A DNA stretch of 47,535 nucleotides from Ruminococcaceae bacterium UBA794 (GTDB taxonomy: Bacteria > Bacillota > Clostridia > Oscillospirales > Ruminococcaceae), in contig DBIU01000092.1 of the NCBI GenBank assembly GCA_002304735.1, forward strand, positions 31,948 to 79,482. The letters are read 5' to 3'. The translations under genes were made by a program, and so were the position numbers. Shown here in pieces: positions 40,811 to 47,535 of the stretch. Position 1 is the stretch's first letter, and each line of letters begins with the position of its first letter. The notes beneath the pieces are model-generated. The model saw nothing but the letters and a program-made list of their open reading frames with translations. It had not been told where the DNA came from and did not search any database.

Positions 40811-41866
40811 TTAAAGCAAGCTTGTATACCAATTCATAATAAACGAACCGACCAGCCACGCGGCGGCGATTCCGAGCGAGAGGAAAGGCCCAAAGACCAT
40901 TCTGCGGGAGTATTTGACTTTCTCGACCTTATCGCCTTTTATGTAAATCCTAAAGCCGCCCTCGCGTTCGTCCTTAATCTTTTCACGGAGCGTCTGCGAA
41001 AGCTCGGCTTTATCCGGCAGACCCTTCCAAACCTTTTCTTCGAGGAATTCCCATTCTATATCGGGATTGCCCTCGCTTATACTTCCGACAATAACGTCAT
41101 CGTGACCGTCCATAACAAAACCGATTTCACGGTCAAGCTGATTTTGATACCATTTTTCGGCTATGCCTTTTATGGTATGGCTGACGACGCGCTCGACCTT
41201 TTTGTCGCGGAATTTTTTGATAACTCCGTAAACCGCGCCGAAAAGGATACCGATAAAGAGCGCGATAAAGACCTTGTACCCAAGCAAAAGCGCGGCTCCG
41301 CACATAAGCTGGAGGTCGCCGCCGCCCATACCGCCGATAAGAACCATTATGGCGAAGAGAACAAGAACAATTCCGAAAGCAATCAAGCGTTCATACCAAA
41401 CGATTTCATCGGGGAAGAGCAGGAAAGAAGCCGCCCCGAGAACGGCAATCGAGATGCTGCACCAGTAGGGGATTTCAAAGCAGTCAATGTCGATTGCGGA
41501 AAGGACGATAAGGATAGGGAAAAGGACAGCCGAAAAGACGAGCTTCCAAACGTTTCCGTCCCAGATAAATCTAAACGATAAGAAAGACAGACAGTAGAGA
41601 ACGGCGGTTGCCGCCTCGATAATCATATAGCGGGGAGAAATTTTGCTTTTGCAATAGCGGCATCTTCCGCGCAGGAAAATCCAGCTGAAAATCGGGAACA
41701 TATCATACCACGCAAGCCTGTGACCGCAGGAAAAGCAGTGCGAAGGCTCGGTAATGATTGACTCCTTTTTCGGGGTTCTCAGGATAACAACGTTGAGAAA
41801 ACTGCCGATAATAGAGCCGAAGATAAACGCTAATACCGCATAAACCGCGGTTTCGATGCCGGACAT
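40811..41866 (-). CDS. pilD: prepilin peptidase (A24 family) with cytoplasmic insert
   Basis: Cleaves and N-methylates the class III leaders of the pilins encoded around it. 351 residues, longer than the usual ~250. Visible are FGSIIGSFLNVVILR, the zinc tetrad C44/C47 (CFSCGHRLAWYDMFPIFSWIFLRGRCRYC) with C69/C72, the catalytic Asp of LSAIDID (~125) and of GGMGGGDLQLM (Asp184). Between helices at ~218 and ~320 lies a soluble, charged insert of about 100 residues, before the standard FGPFLSLGIAAAW ending. It is transcribed from its own promoter opposite to the pilus genes. Confidence 0.93.
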   Translation of the reverse strand: MSGIETAVYAVLAFIFGSIIGSFLNVVILRTPKKESIITEPSHCFSCGHRLAWYDMFPIFSWIFLRGRCRYCKSKISPRYMIIEAATAVLYCLSFLSFRFIWDGNVWKLVFSAVLFPILIVLSAIDIDCFEIPYWCSISIAVLGAASFLLFPDEIVWYERLIAFGIVLVLFAIMVLIGGMGGGDLQLMCGAALLLGYKVFIALFIGILFGAVYGVIKKFRDKKVERVVSHTIKGIAEKWYQNQLDREIGFVMDGHDDVIVGSISEGNPDIEWEFLEEKVWKGLPDKAELSQTLREKIKDEREGGFRIYIKGDKVEKVKYSRRMVFGPFLSLGIAAAWLVGSFIMNWYTSLL

Positions 41867-41902
41867 AAATATGACCGCCTCCTTAAAATATTTGATAAAC
41901 TT

Positions 41903-41931
41903 ATTTTACCATAAAAAAGCGCTTTTTGCAA
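41903..41931 (-). promoter_or_regulatory. sigma-A promoter of the prepilin peptidase gene
   Basis: On the minus strand TTGCAA (41931-41926), 17-bp spacer and TAAAAT (41908-41903), 36 bp before the ATG. Confidence 0.7.
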
Positions 41932-42037
41932 TAGGAAGCCCGAAAAAACCTTTGAAAACGCGCGGTTTTTGGGGCGAAAACAGGAATTTGAAGGACGTAA
42001 TCCGCGATAAGGATAAAACGTCGTTCATATTATAAAT

Positions 42038-42061
42038 GCGATATCGTAAAAGCGGTATCGC
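42038..42061 (+). promoter_or_regulatory. 5' hairpin in the pilB leader
   Basis: GCGATATCG (42038-42046) pairs over all 9 positions (one G-U) with CGGTATCGC (42053-42061), loop TAAAAG. A TATAAA at 42031-42036 just ahead is a possible -10, which would put the hairpin at the very 5' end of the message; no clear -35 was found. Confidence 0.4.
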
Positions 42062-42089
42062 CCAAAGTAATCCGAAAGGAAGAAATCAG

Positions 42090-43799
42090 ATGCCGGGACC
42101 AGTAAAGAATTTACCCATAGGAGAAATCCTGATTGAACAGGGATTTATCACCAAGCAGCAGCTTGAGGACGCGCTTGTCGCACAGAAAAAGAGCGCGGGC
42201 AAGATGCTCGGCGATATTATGCTTGAGATGGGGATTGTTTCCGAGAGCCAGCTTGCTCAGGCGCTTTCAATAAGACTGAAGGTGCCGTTTGTTGACCTTT
42301 CGTCAATCAAGGTCGATATAAACGCGGTTTCAAAGATACCCGAAGAAGCGGCGCGAGAAAAATGCGTAATCGCGTTTATGATGAAGAACAACAGGCTGTA
42401 CGTCGCGACAAACGACCCTGTAAACTTCTACATATTCGAGGACCTCAAGGTTCAGACGGGAATGGAAATCATACCGCAGATTTCCACGAAAACGCAGATT
42501 GAAAACGCAATCGGCAAGTATTATTCATCGCAGGCAATCGACAGCACGATGAACGAGCTTGAAAACGAGGCTGAAAGTACCGGCGATATCGGCGAGGACC
42601 TCGCAAAGGCTGAGTCCGAGGGACGCGTTGATAACGCACCTATCGTAAAGCTCGTAAATATGATGGTCGAAACGGCTTTCAGAAACCAAGTTACAGATAT
42701 TCATATCGAAGCGTTTAAGGACAGGACGAGAATACGCTTCAGAATGGACGGCGAGCTTGTCGAGCAGGATATGAAAATCCCGCCGTCTTTCCACAATTCA
42801 ATTATCACCCGTATAAAAATTCTCGGCGGAATGAACATCGCCGAAAGAAGAATACCGCTCGACGGACGTTTCGGAACGCGCATCGACGGCGTAAACCTCG
42901 ATATGCGTGTCAGCACGATTCCCTGCGTATACGGCGAGAAATGCGTTATACGTTTGCTTTCAACGGCGGACGATAAAACTCGTAAGATTACGGACCTCGG
43001 TATGACCGAGTACAACTACGAAATGTTCAAGCAGATAATCCGCTGCCCGAACGGCGTTATGCTGGTTACGGGACCTACGGGTTCCGGTAAATCGACGACG
43101 CTTTACGCGACGCTCGGCGAGCTTTCTCAGCCGAACGTAAACATCGTAACGGTAGAAGACCCTGTCGAAAAGAAAATCGACGGCGTAAACCAGTGCCAGA
43201 TTAACTCGAAGGCAGGAATGACCTTCGCCGCGGCGCTTCGTTCAATTCTCCGTCAAGACCCGGATATCATAATGGTCGGAGAAATTCGTGACGGCGAAAC
43301 CGCCGATATCGCGATAAGAGCCGCGATTACGGGACACTTCGTACTTTCAACGCTGCATACCAACGACGCTGCGACGACGATTACGCGTCTTGTTGATATG
43401 GGAGTCGCGCCTTATATGGTTGCGTCCTCGCTTGTAGGAATAATCGCACAGCGACTTGTAAAGCTGCTCTGCAAGTCCTGCAAGGAAACCTTCACGCTTT
43501 CTGACCCGAACGACTTAAAGCTGATGAACAAGACTCAGCCGGTTCAGATTTGCAAACCTCACGCGGGCGGCTGCAAGAACTGCCGCGGCACGGGCTATGC
43601 GGGACGAACCGCAATTCACGAGATAATCGTTGTAACGCCCGACCTCAAGGAGATTATATCCAAGGGCGCGACGGCGGAGGAAATCGGCGAACTCGCGAGA
43701 AAGAATGGCACGCTTCTTCTGCGCGATAACGTAACGCAGATGGTACTTGCGGGAAGAACGTCTATGGACGAACTTGTAAAGGCAACATATTCCGTATAA
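42090..43799 (+). CDS. pilB: type IV pilus extension ATPase PilB (GspE family)
   Basis: 569 residues starting at ATG 42090 (MPGPVKNLPIGEIL) behind AAAGGAAG; the open frame upstream is leader. The N-terminal MshEN-type domain (~8-150) contains two 24-residue-like motifs (PIGEILIEQGFITKQQLEDA and MLGDIMLEMGIVSESQLAQA) that in MshE bind cyclic di-GMP. The ATPase core has VTGPTGSGKSTT (Walker A), the Asp box VEDPVE, DPDIIMVGEIRD (Walker B) and the His box STLHTNDA. The zinc tetrad is CKSC...GCKNC. Powers pilus assembly. Followed 33 bp later by pilT. Confidence 0.96.
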   Translation: MPGPVKNLPIGEILIEQGFITKQQLEDALVAQKKSAGKMLGDIMLEMGIVSESQLAQALSIRLKVPFVDLSSIKVDINAVSKIPEEAAREKCVIAFMMKNNRLYVATNDPVNFYIFEDLKVQTGMEIIPQISTKTQIENAIGKYYSSQAIDSTMNELENEAESTGDIGEDLAKAESEGRVDNAPIVKLVNMMVETAFRNQVTDIHIEAFKDRTRIRFRMDGELVEQDMKIPPSFHNSIITRIKILGGMNIAERRIPLDGRFGTRIDGVNLDMRVSTIPCVYGEKCVIRLLSTADDKTRKITDLGMTEYNYEMFKQIIRCPNGVMLVTGPTGSGKSTTLYATLGELSQPNVNIVTVEDPVEKKIDGVNQCQINSKAGMTFAAALRSILRQDPDIIMVGEIRDGETADIAIRAAITGHFVLSTLHTNDAATTITRLVDMGVAPYMVASSLVGIIAQRLVKLLCKSCKETFTLSDPNDLKLMNKTQPVQICKPHAGGCKNCRGTGYAGRTAIHEIIVVTPDLKEIISKGATAEEIGELARKNGTLLLRDNVTQMVLAGRTSMDELVKATYSV

Positions 43800-43832
43800 C
43801 AGCCCCGAAGAAAATAAAAGGAGAACAAAGCA

Positions 43833-44921
43833 GTGGAAATGAACAATAATATTATGGACATCAACCGTATTTTGGACGAGGCGCGCGACCTCGGTTGCTC
43901 GGACCTTCATTTCACGGCGGGACTTCCTCCCGTTGTAAGACTTCACGGCGCGATAAGAAAGCTCTCGGGCTATCCCGACTGCACCGAGCCGCTTATCGTA
44001 AACGTAATCAATCAGATTACCTCGATTAAGCACAAGTCGCAGATTTCAAAGGGACTCGACACGGACTTTTCGTATGTATCCTCCGCGGGATACCGCCACA
44101 GAGTTAACGTTTACCGTCAGCGCGGCTACCATGCGGTTGCAATCCGTCTTTTGAGAAACGACATTCCGACGCTTTCGGACCTTAATCTTCCCGCAACGCT
44201 TGGCGAATTTGCGCTTGCACCGCGCGGACTTGTACTTGTTACAGGACCTACGGGTTCCGGTAAATCGACGACCCTCGCCGCGATGATTGACCACATAAAC
44301 CGCCAGAAAAACTGCCACATAATCACGGTTGAGGACCCTATCGAGTATCTTCACACCCACAAGCAGTCGATGATAAATCAGCGTGAAATCGGACAGGACG
44401 TTGATTCGTTCGCAGGTTCGCTTCGTGCGGCGCTCCGTGAGGACCCGGACGTAATTCTCGTCGGAGAAATGCGTGACTTTGAAACAATCAACGCTGCCGT
44501 AACCGCCGCAGAAACGGGACATTTGGTTCTTTCGACGCTTCATACAACGGGCGCTGCGCCGACAATCGACCGTATAATCGACGTTTATCCGCCTCATTCG
44601 CAGGGACAAATCCGCTCGCAGCTCGCGAACGCGATTGTGGGAATTATCTCGCAGACGCTCGTTCCGACGTCCGACGGCAAGGGGCGCTGCGCGGCTCTTG
44701 AGGTTCTTGCGGCAACGGACGCTATTCGTTCGATGATTCGCGAGGGCAAGATATTCCAGGTTCCGACCGCTGTCGCAACGGGAAAGAAGTACGGAATGTT
44801 CACGCTCGACCAGGATTTGGCGCGTCTTGTAAGAATGGGCAAGGTAAACGACGCGGTTGCTCGTACAAGAGTTCAGGATTTGGGCGAGTACAAGCGCTAT
44901 CTTGAAATGGGCGTAAACTAA
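43833..44921 (+). CDS. pilT: type IV pilus retraction ATPase PilT
   Basis: 362 residues; the hexameric motor that disassembles the pilus and drives twitching. Walker A GPTGSGKSTT, Asp box VEDPIEYLH, Walker B DPDVILVGEMRD, His box STLHTTGA and the PilT-specific AIRSMIREGK near the C-terminus, which distinguishes it from PilB. No zinc tetrad, as expected. GTG 43833 follows AAGGAG by 9 nt; the ATG two codons later is 15 nt away, so GTG is preferred. Confidence 0.96.
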   Translation: MEMNNNIMDINRILDEARDLGCSDLHFTAGLPPVVRLHGAIRKLSGYPDCTEPLIVNVINQITSIKHKSQISKGLDTDFSYVSSAGYRHRVNVYRQRGYHAVAIRLLRNDIPTLSDLNLPATLGEFALAPRGLVLVTGPTGSGKSTTLAAMIDHINRQKNCHIITVEDPIEYLHTHKQSMINQREIGQDVDSFAGSLRAALREDPDVILVGEMRDFETINAAVTAAETGHLVLSTLHTTGAAPTIDRIIDVYPPHSQGQIRSQLANAIVGIISQTLVPTSDGKGRCAALEVLAATDAIRSMIREGKIFQVPTAVATGKKYGMFTLDQDLARLVRMGKVNDAVARTRVQDLGEYKRYLEMGVN

Positions 44922-45031
44922 GTTACACGAAAATTACATAAATTTATCGTCAAAATAGCTATATATATCAAGCGATATTTGAAAAGTTTTTACGAAAATG
45001 AGCGTTTATGTAAAATATTTTGAAAAAACGC

Positions 45032-45060
45032 TTGCATTTCTAAAACGTTTCAAGTATAAT
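45032..45060 (+). promoter_or_regulatory. sigma-A promoter of the major pilin gene
   Basis: TTGCAT (45032-45037), 17-bp spacer and perfect TATAAT (45055-45060). The leader to the ATG is about 122 nt. AGCGTTT (45001-45007) forms an inverted repeat with AAACGCT (45026-45032), overlapping the -35. Confidence 0.8.
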
Positions 45061-45095
45061 ATAAATACAAACCGAACAGAAGCCTCCGAGAACAT

Positions 45096-45109
45096 TGTAA
45101 ACGTTTTCA
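45096..45109. promoter_or_regulatory. cre-like operator in the major pilin leader
   Basis: TGTAAACGTTTTCA fits the catabolite-responsive element consensus TGWAANCGNTNWCA at every defined position. It lies about 30 nt after the predicted start point, where a bound CcpA-type protein would block transcription. A close copy of its core (AAACGTTTCAAG, 45043-45054) sits between -35 and -10. A different LacI-family protein could be the binder. Confidence 0.5.
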
Positions 45110-45134
45110 AGCGGTGCGGTTTGCTGAATTTGGA

Positions 45135-45172
45135 TATAGCCCCGTCGGGGTTATACATAAAAAAATTTTTTT
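45135..45172 (+). promoter_or_regulatory. hairpin with A/T tract just before the major pilin ribosome site
   Basis: TATAGCCCC (45135-45143) pairs with GGGGTTATA (45147-45155) around GTC, followed by seven A and seven T. It resembles an attenuator but the T tract starts 10 nt after the stem, which weakens that reading; stabilising the message 5' of AGGAGG (45175-45180) is an alternative. Confidence 0.4.
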
Positions 45173-45188
45173 ACAGGAGGTCTTTACA

Positions 45189-45815
45189 ATGATAAAGAAA
45201 CTTCAGGCTCTCAAAGCCAAAAAGGGCTTCACGCTCGTTGAGCTGGTTGTAGTAATCGCTATCATCGGCGTACTTGCTGCAATCCTCGTTCCTACCATGC
45301 TCGGTGTTGTACAGGATTCCAGAATTACTTCTGCGAACACCCTCGCTTCCAACATCAAGAGCAGAATTACCGAGTTCCTCTCCAAGATGGACACCATTAA
45401 GGGTTCCTATGTTGGCGGAGCTAAGACGCTCACAATTACTGCTGCTCAGAACGCTTCGGGCGGTTCTGACTGGACAATCGACCAGAGCGCTACTGCTGAC
45501 TGGCTCGATGGCAAAAACCACTACGGCGGAAGCGTTAACACCATGAGCATCACTACCAGAGATACCGAGCTTACCGCTTACATCGCTGATACTCTTACCG
45601 ATATGAAGCAGTGCTATGCGCTCGCTTACATCGGCGCTGACGGCAAGGTAATCGGCGTAGCTGCTATCGAAGGCGCTGCTGCTGCTCCCAATGGCGCTAC
45701 AATGCCTACCGCTGCTGAGTTCAACGCAGGTCACAGAACTTGGGCAGGCAACAAGGCTGGTCTTGACGCTAACAGCATTATCATCGGTACTGCTCCCGTA
45801 ATCGCTCATCAGTAA
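45189..45815 (+). CDS. pilA: major type IV pilin
   Basis: 208 residues starting at ATG 45189, 8 nt after a perfect AGGAGG. Leader MIKKLQALKAKKG, cleavage before FTLVELVVVIAIIGVLAAILVP (Glu at +5), then the long N-terminal helix and a globular domain rich in Thr, Ala and Ser with a single Cys. It is called the major pilin because it has its own strong promoter and leader and its codon choice differs sharply from its neighbours: GCT, ACC, CTC and TCC are favoured where nearby genes use GCG and ACG. It ends DANSIIIGTAPVIAHQ, a motif shared with the next pilin. Confidence 0.88.
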   Translation: MIKKLQALKAKKGFTLVELVVVIAIIGVLAAILVPTMLGVVQDSRITSANTLASNIKSRITEFLSKMDTIKGSYVGGAKTLTITAAQNASGGSDWTIDQSATADWLDGKNHYGGSVNTMSITTRDTELTAYIADTLTDMKQCYALAYIGADGKVIGVAAIEGAAAAPNGATMPTAAEFNAGHRTWAGNKAGLDANSIIIGTAPVIAHQ

Positions 45816-45859
45816 TATCTGATTGCTTTACGGCAATAAGCGAAAACACACAAAACATT

Positions 45860-45883
45860 CCTCGGCGGCTTCGGCTGCCGAGG
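45860..45883 (+). other. very stable UUCG-loop hairpin after the major pilin gene
   Basis: CCTCGGCGGC (45860-45869) pairs with GCTGCCGAGG (45874-45883) around the tetraloop TTCG closed by C-G. ACACA/TGTGT outside may extend it. No T tract follows, so it is probably a 3' stabiliser or partial terminator that raises pilin mRNA over the downstream genes. Confidence 0.6.
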
Positions 45884-45913
45884 GATTATGTGTATTCAAA
45901 GGTTGGTACATAA

Positions 45914-46474
45914 ATGAGAAAAACGACGGGAAATAAAGGCTTTACGCTTGTAGAGCTTGTTGTGGTTATCGCGATAATCGGAATTTTGTCCGCGATAATC
46001 GTGCCGATTTTGATAGGCCAGACGAGAGAAGCGCACGTCGCTTCGGTAAATCAGACTGCGGGCGATGTTAGAAAGCTGCTCAATTCCTGGCTCGTGCAGA
46101 AAAATGCCGAAAAGGTTTATACAACCGGCGGAAACGGCGACGGAAGCGTTTATGTTGAGATAAGATGCTCGAACGGGCACTTTGACGCGCCGAATTTCGT
46201 GGGCGATTTTTGGCAGGACAGCGCCGTTATTACCGATATGGAGCGGGATTTGCACGAATATTGCGAAAATGCGCTCGGCAACTTGCAGAAATATGCGGTG
46301 GCTTATCTCGTAAACGGCAGGTTTGAAGCGCTTTATTACGTTGAAACCGATTCCGCGCCAAACGGAGCGCCGCTTCCCGGCGATTTTAAGAAGACGGATT
46401 TCTGGCAGAGCAAGAACGGAATAGGCGAAGACGGGATAATAATAGGCACTTCGCCGATTATTACAAACATTTGA
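45914..46474 (+). CDS. minor type IV pilin, paralogue of the major pilin
   Basis: 186 residues. Leader MRKTTGNKG, then FTLVELVVVIAIIGILSAIIVPILIGQTREAH (Glu at +5). The C-terminal part parallels the major pilin: YAVAYLVNGRFEALYYVE... SAPNGAPLP...GEDGIIIGTSPIITNI against YALAYIGADGKVIGVAAIE...AAPNGATMP...DANSIIIGTAPVIAHQ. The two therefore come from a duplication. Codon use here is the ordinary GCG-rich type, so it is expected to be made at lower level. No ribosome site better than AGGTTGG is visible before ATG 45914. Confidence 0.88.
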   Translation: MRKTTGNKGFTLVELVVVIAIIGILSAIIVPILIGQTREAHVASVNQTAGDVRKLLNSWLVQKNAEKVYTTGGNGDGSVYVEIRCSNGHFDAPNFVGDFWQDSAVITDMERDLHEYCENALGNLQKYAVAYLVNGRFEALYYVETDSAPNGAPLPGDFKKTDFWQSKNGIGEDGIIIGTSPIITNI

Positions 46475-46493
46475 TAAGGCTGTGAGGTTTCAG

Positions 46494-46537
46494 AGCTTTT
46501 GTTTGTGTGCGCTCGAGAGTTCATACAAACAAAAGCT
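46494..46537 (+). other. 13-bp perfect inverted repeat between two pilin genes
   Basis: AGCTTTTGTTTGT (46494-46506) and ACAAACAAAAGCT (46525-46537) are exact complements with an 18-nt loop. The stem ends just before the ribosome site AAAGGAG of the next pilin. No T tract, so probably an RNA structure that tunes stability or translation. Confidence 0.55.
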
Positions 46538-46553
46538 TTGGAAAGGAGATTAT

Positions 46554-47339
46554 ATGAGGAAAATTCTTGGCAAAAAGGGCTTTACGATGATTGAACTGGT
46601 TATCGTGATTGCGATAATTGCGATTTTGTCGGCGATGATTTTGCCCACGCTTTCTTCAAAAGAAGCGGAGAAAAAGGCATCTGTTTCCGCAGCGAAGGAT
46701 TATTATTCGGCTGTGCAGTACCTTGTGACAAAATATTCGCGCTATGAGGGTTATCTTTCCGAAGAATTGAAGCAGCAGCAGCTCGGAAAAGACCCGGACG
46801 AAACCTCGGGCAACTGTATTTTCGAGTATGATAAAGCGCTTTTCGGCAACTATCCTCAGAAAAAATTCACCTTGATTGCGATGAAGGTTGATAAGTCGCA
46901 GATTGAATACGTTGACGTGGTAGCGCTTGACAGCATAAGCTTGGCTGAAATCGCTCTTTACCAAAAGGGCGGAGTTTCCACCGAAACGAACTTTGAAAGA
47001 TTGTATAAAAGCGACGTTGAGCCGCTGTTCAAGGCGCAGGACGGAATGTATTACGCGTACGTTTACTTTGAAAACAATGAGAACAAGGCGACCGGCGAGC
47101 CGAACACGAACACCGTGAGGGTTCTCGCTTCGGCGTATTGCCCGACGGAGCTTCCCACATGCGGAGAAGATTTCAACGACTTTAAGGAAAATTACCTTTT
47201 GCTTACGGACAACGGACTGAATGCGAAGGGAATGTTCCTCGGCGTTTGCTCAAGCACGAAGGATACGAGTATTGATAAATACTTAGGAACTCCGGGAAGC
47301 TATTTCAGCTTAGGGTTTATGGGCTTGGTATCGCCGTAA
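46554..47339 (+). CDS. prepilin-type protein (minor pilin)
   Basis: 261 residues from ATG 46554 behind GGAAAGGAG. Leader MRKILGKKG, then FTMIELVIVIAIIAILSAMILPTL (Glu at +5, Met at +3 as in some minor pilins). The globular domain lacks the IIIGT.P.I ending of the two upstream pilins and is about 75 residues longer than the neighbouring minor pilin. It is the last gene of the pilus locus here; an IS3-type end begins 33 bp after its stop, and no terminator lies between. Confidence 0.87.
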   Translation: MRKILGKKGFTMIELVIVIAIIAILSAMILPTLSSKEAEKKASVSAAKDYYSAVQYLVTKYSRYEGYLSEELKQQQLGKDPDETSGNCIFEYDKALFGNYPQKKFTLIAMKVDKSQIEYVDVVALDSISLAEIALYQKGGVSTETNFERLYKSDVEPLFKAQDGMYYAYVYFENNENKATGEPNTNTVRVLASAYCPTELPTCGEDFNDFKENYLLLTDNGLNAKGMFLGVCSSTKDTSIDKYLGTPGSYFSLGFMGLVSP

Positions 47340-47371
47340 TCAGAATTGAGAACAGCCGCTTTTGACGAGAG

Positions 47372-47535
47372 TGAAGTGCCCCCGAAAGTTTAGACAAAAT
47401 AAGAATATTAAATTGGTTGGGAATGAGTCCGGTATTGCACCGGGCTCATTCCTTTTAGTTTGGTGGAAATTCTATCATTGTTGTAATAATAGATATAACT
47501 ATGAAGTTCATTAATGAAATCATCAACGCTATTGA
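47372..47535 (-). mobile_element. end of an IS3-family insertion sequence (continues beyond the window)
   Basis: TGAAGTGCCCCCGAAAG at 47372 has the look of an IS3-group terminal repeat starting with TG, and the transposase tail follows inward. The other end and target duplication are outside the window. Confidence 0.7.
47408..47535 (-). CDS. IS3-family transposase, C-terminal fragment (cut by the window edge)
   Basis: The minus strand encodes a tail ending in a stop at 47408-47410. It includes DDFINELHSYIYYYNNDRIS and KLKGMSPVQYRTHS, the standard end of IS3-family DDE transposases (IntS-type integrase core). Only about 41 residues lie in the window, so nothing can be said about whether the transposase is intact. 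It is transcribed towards the pilin genes. Confidence 0.88.
   Translation of the reverse strand, partial: NSVDDFINELHSYIYYYNNDRISTKLKGMSPVQYRTHSQPI

Noticed and set aside
45061..45188. Canonical c-di-GMP-I riboswitch in the pilin leader
   Set aside because: AGCCTCCG is present, but the required GCACAGGGCAAACC-type element and the matching 3' half are missing.
45171..45809. Antisense ORF opposite the major pilin
   Set aside because: An artefact of the low stop-codon density on the other strand; Ser/Val-rich without domains, and the sense strand is clearly a pilin.
1..47535. CRISPR array, tRNA or rRNA genes, prophage
   Set aside because: No regularly spaced repeats, no cloverleaf with CCA-type acceptor or conserved rRNA cores, and no phage structural or integrase genes were seen.

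Overview
The window looks like a chromosome segment of an anaerobic, low-to-mid G+C Firmicute of class Clostridia, most likely Oscillospiraceae/Ruminococcaceae-like. Supporting signs are strong AGGAGG-type ribosome sites, many TTG/GTG starts, consensus sigma-A promoters with 16-18 bp spacers, a perfect CIRCE operator, a SpoIIQ-like M23 protein and Gram-positive-style type IV pilus genes with no outer-membrane secretin. No rRNA, tRNA, CRISPR array or prophage was recognised. The right edge enters an IS3-family element.

Layout: (1) 1-4050, an operon of aspartate kinase, a NYN-domain protein with five LOTUS/OST-HTH-like repeats, and a deviant aspartoacylase-family protein, followed by a small palindromic MITE-like repeat and a terminator. 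(2) 4265-9426, an ABC-2 exporter (two permeases and an ATPase) divergent from a NarL-type two-component system, the arrangement of self-regulated membrane-drug resistance modules such as LnrJK/LnrLMN. (3) 9488-11857, two cell-wall proteins on the minus strand: a GH25 lysozyme with a beta-repeat N-terminal half and a SpoIIQ-like M23 protein. (4) 12102-16224, a degenerate EAL-HDOD protein, an FkbM methyltransferase, an unknown anchored protein and a patatin. (5) 16274-19246, an ECF sigma factor with its probable partner, then guaB. (6) 19498-23694, rpe in an overlapping operon with three Rnf/Nqr-like membrane subunits (D, E, A only) and a DUF4015-like protein. (7) 23772-26269, yajC, a TetR regulator, bioY and an AEC transporter. 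(8) 26270-26651, a gene-free gap with an apparently independent small-RNA unit, then the CIRCE-controlled htpG promoter. (9) 26652-32244, htpG, the rpsF-ssb-rpsR operon and glycogen phosphorylase. (10) 32456-47339, a nearly complete type IV pilus locus: platform pilC, a pilM-pilN fusion, a pilO-like gene, a large PilX-like gene, two prepilin-like genes, a prepilin peptidase on the opposite strand, pilB, pilT, the major pilin with its own promoter and leader, and two further pilins. (11) 47372-47535, the end of an IS3-family insertion sequence.

The most unusual signals are: an Rnf-like D-E-A membrane core without C, G or B neighbours that has lost three of the four cysteines expected to hold the intramembrane Fe-S cluster; an orphan promoter-to-terminator unit at 26312-26500 with repeated C-rich motifs, which looks like a trans-acting small RNA; structured, operator-like leaders in front of pilC and the major pilin; and several atypical pilus proteins (PilM-PilN fusion, cysteine-rich PilX-like protein, prepilin peptidase with a large cytoplasmic insert). 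Family calls come from reading motifs by eye, not from database searches.
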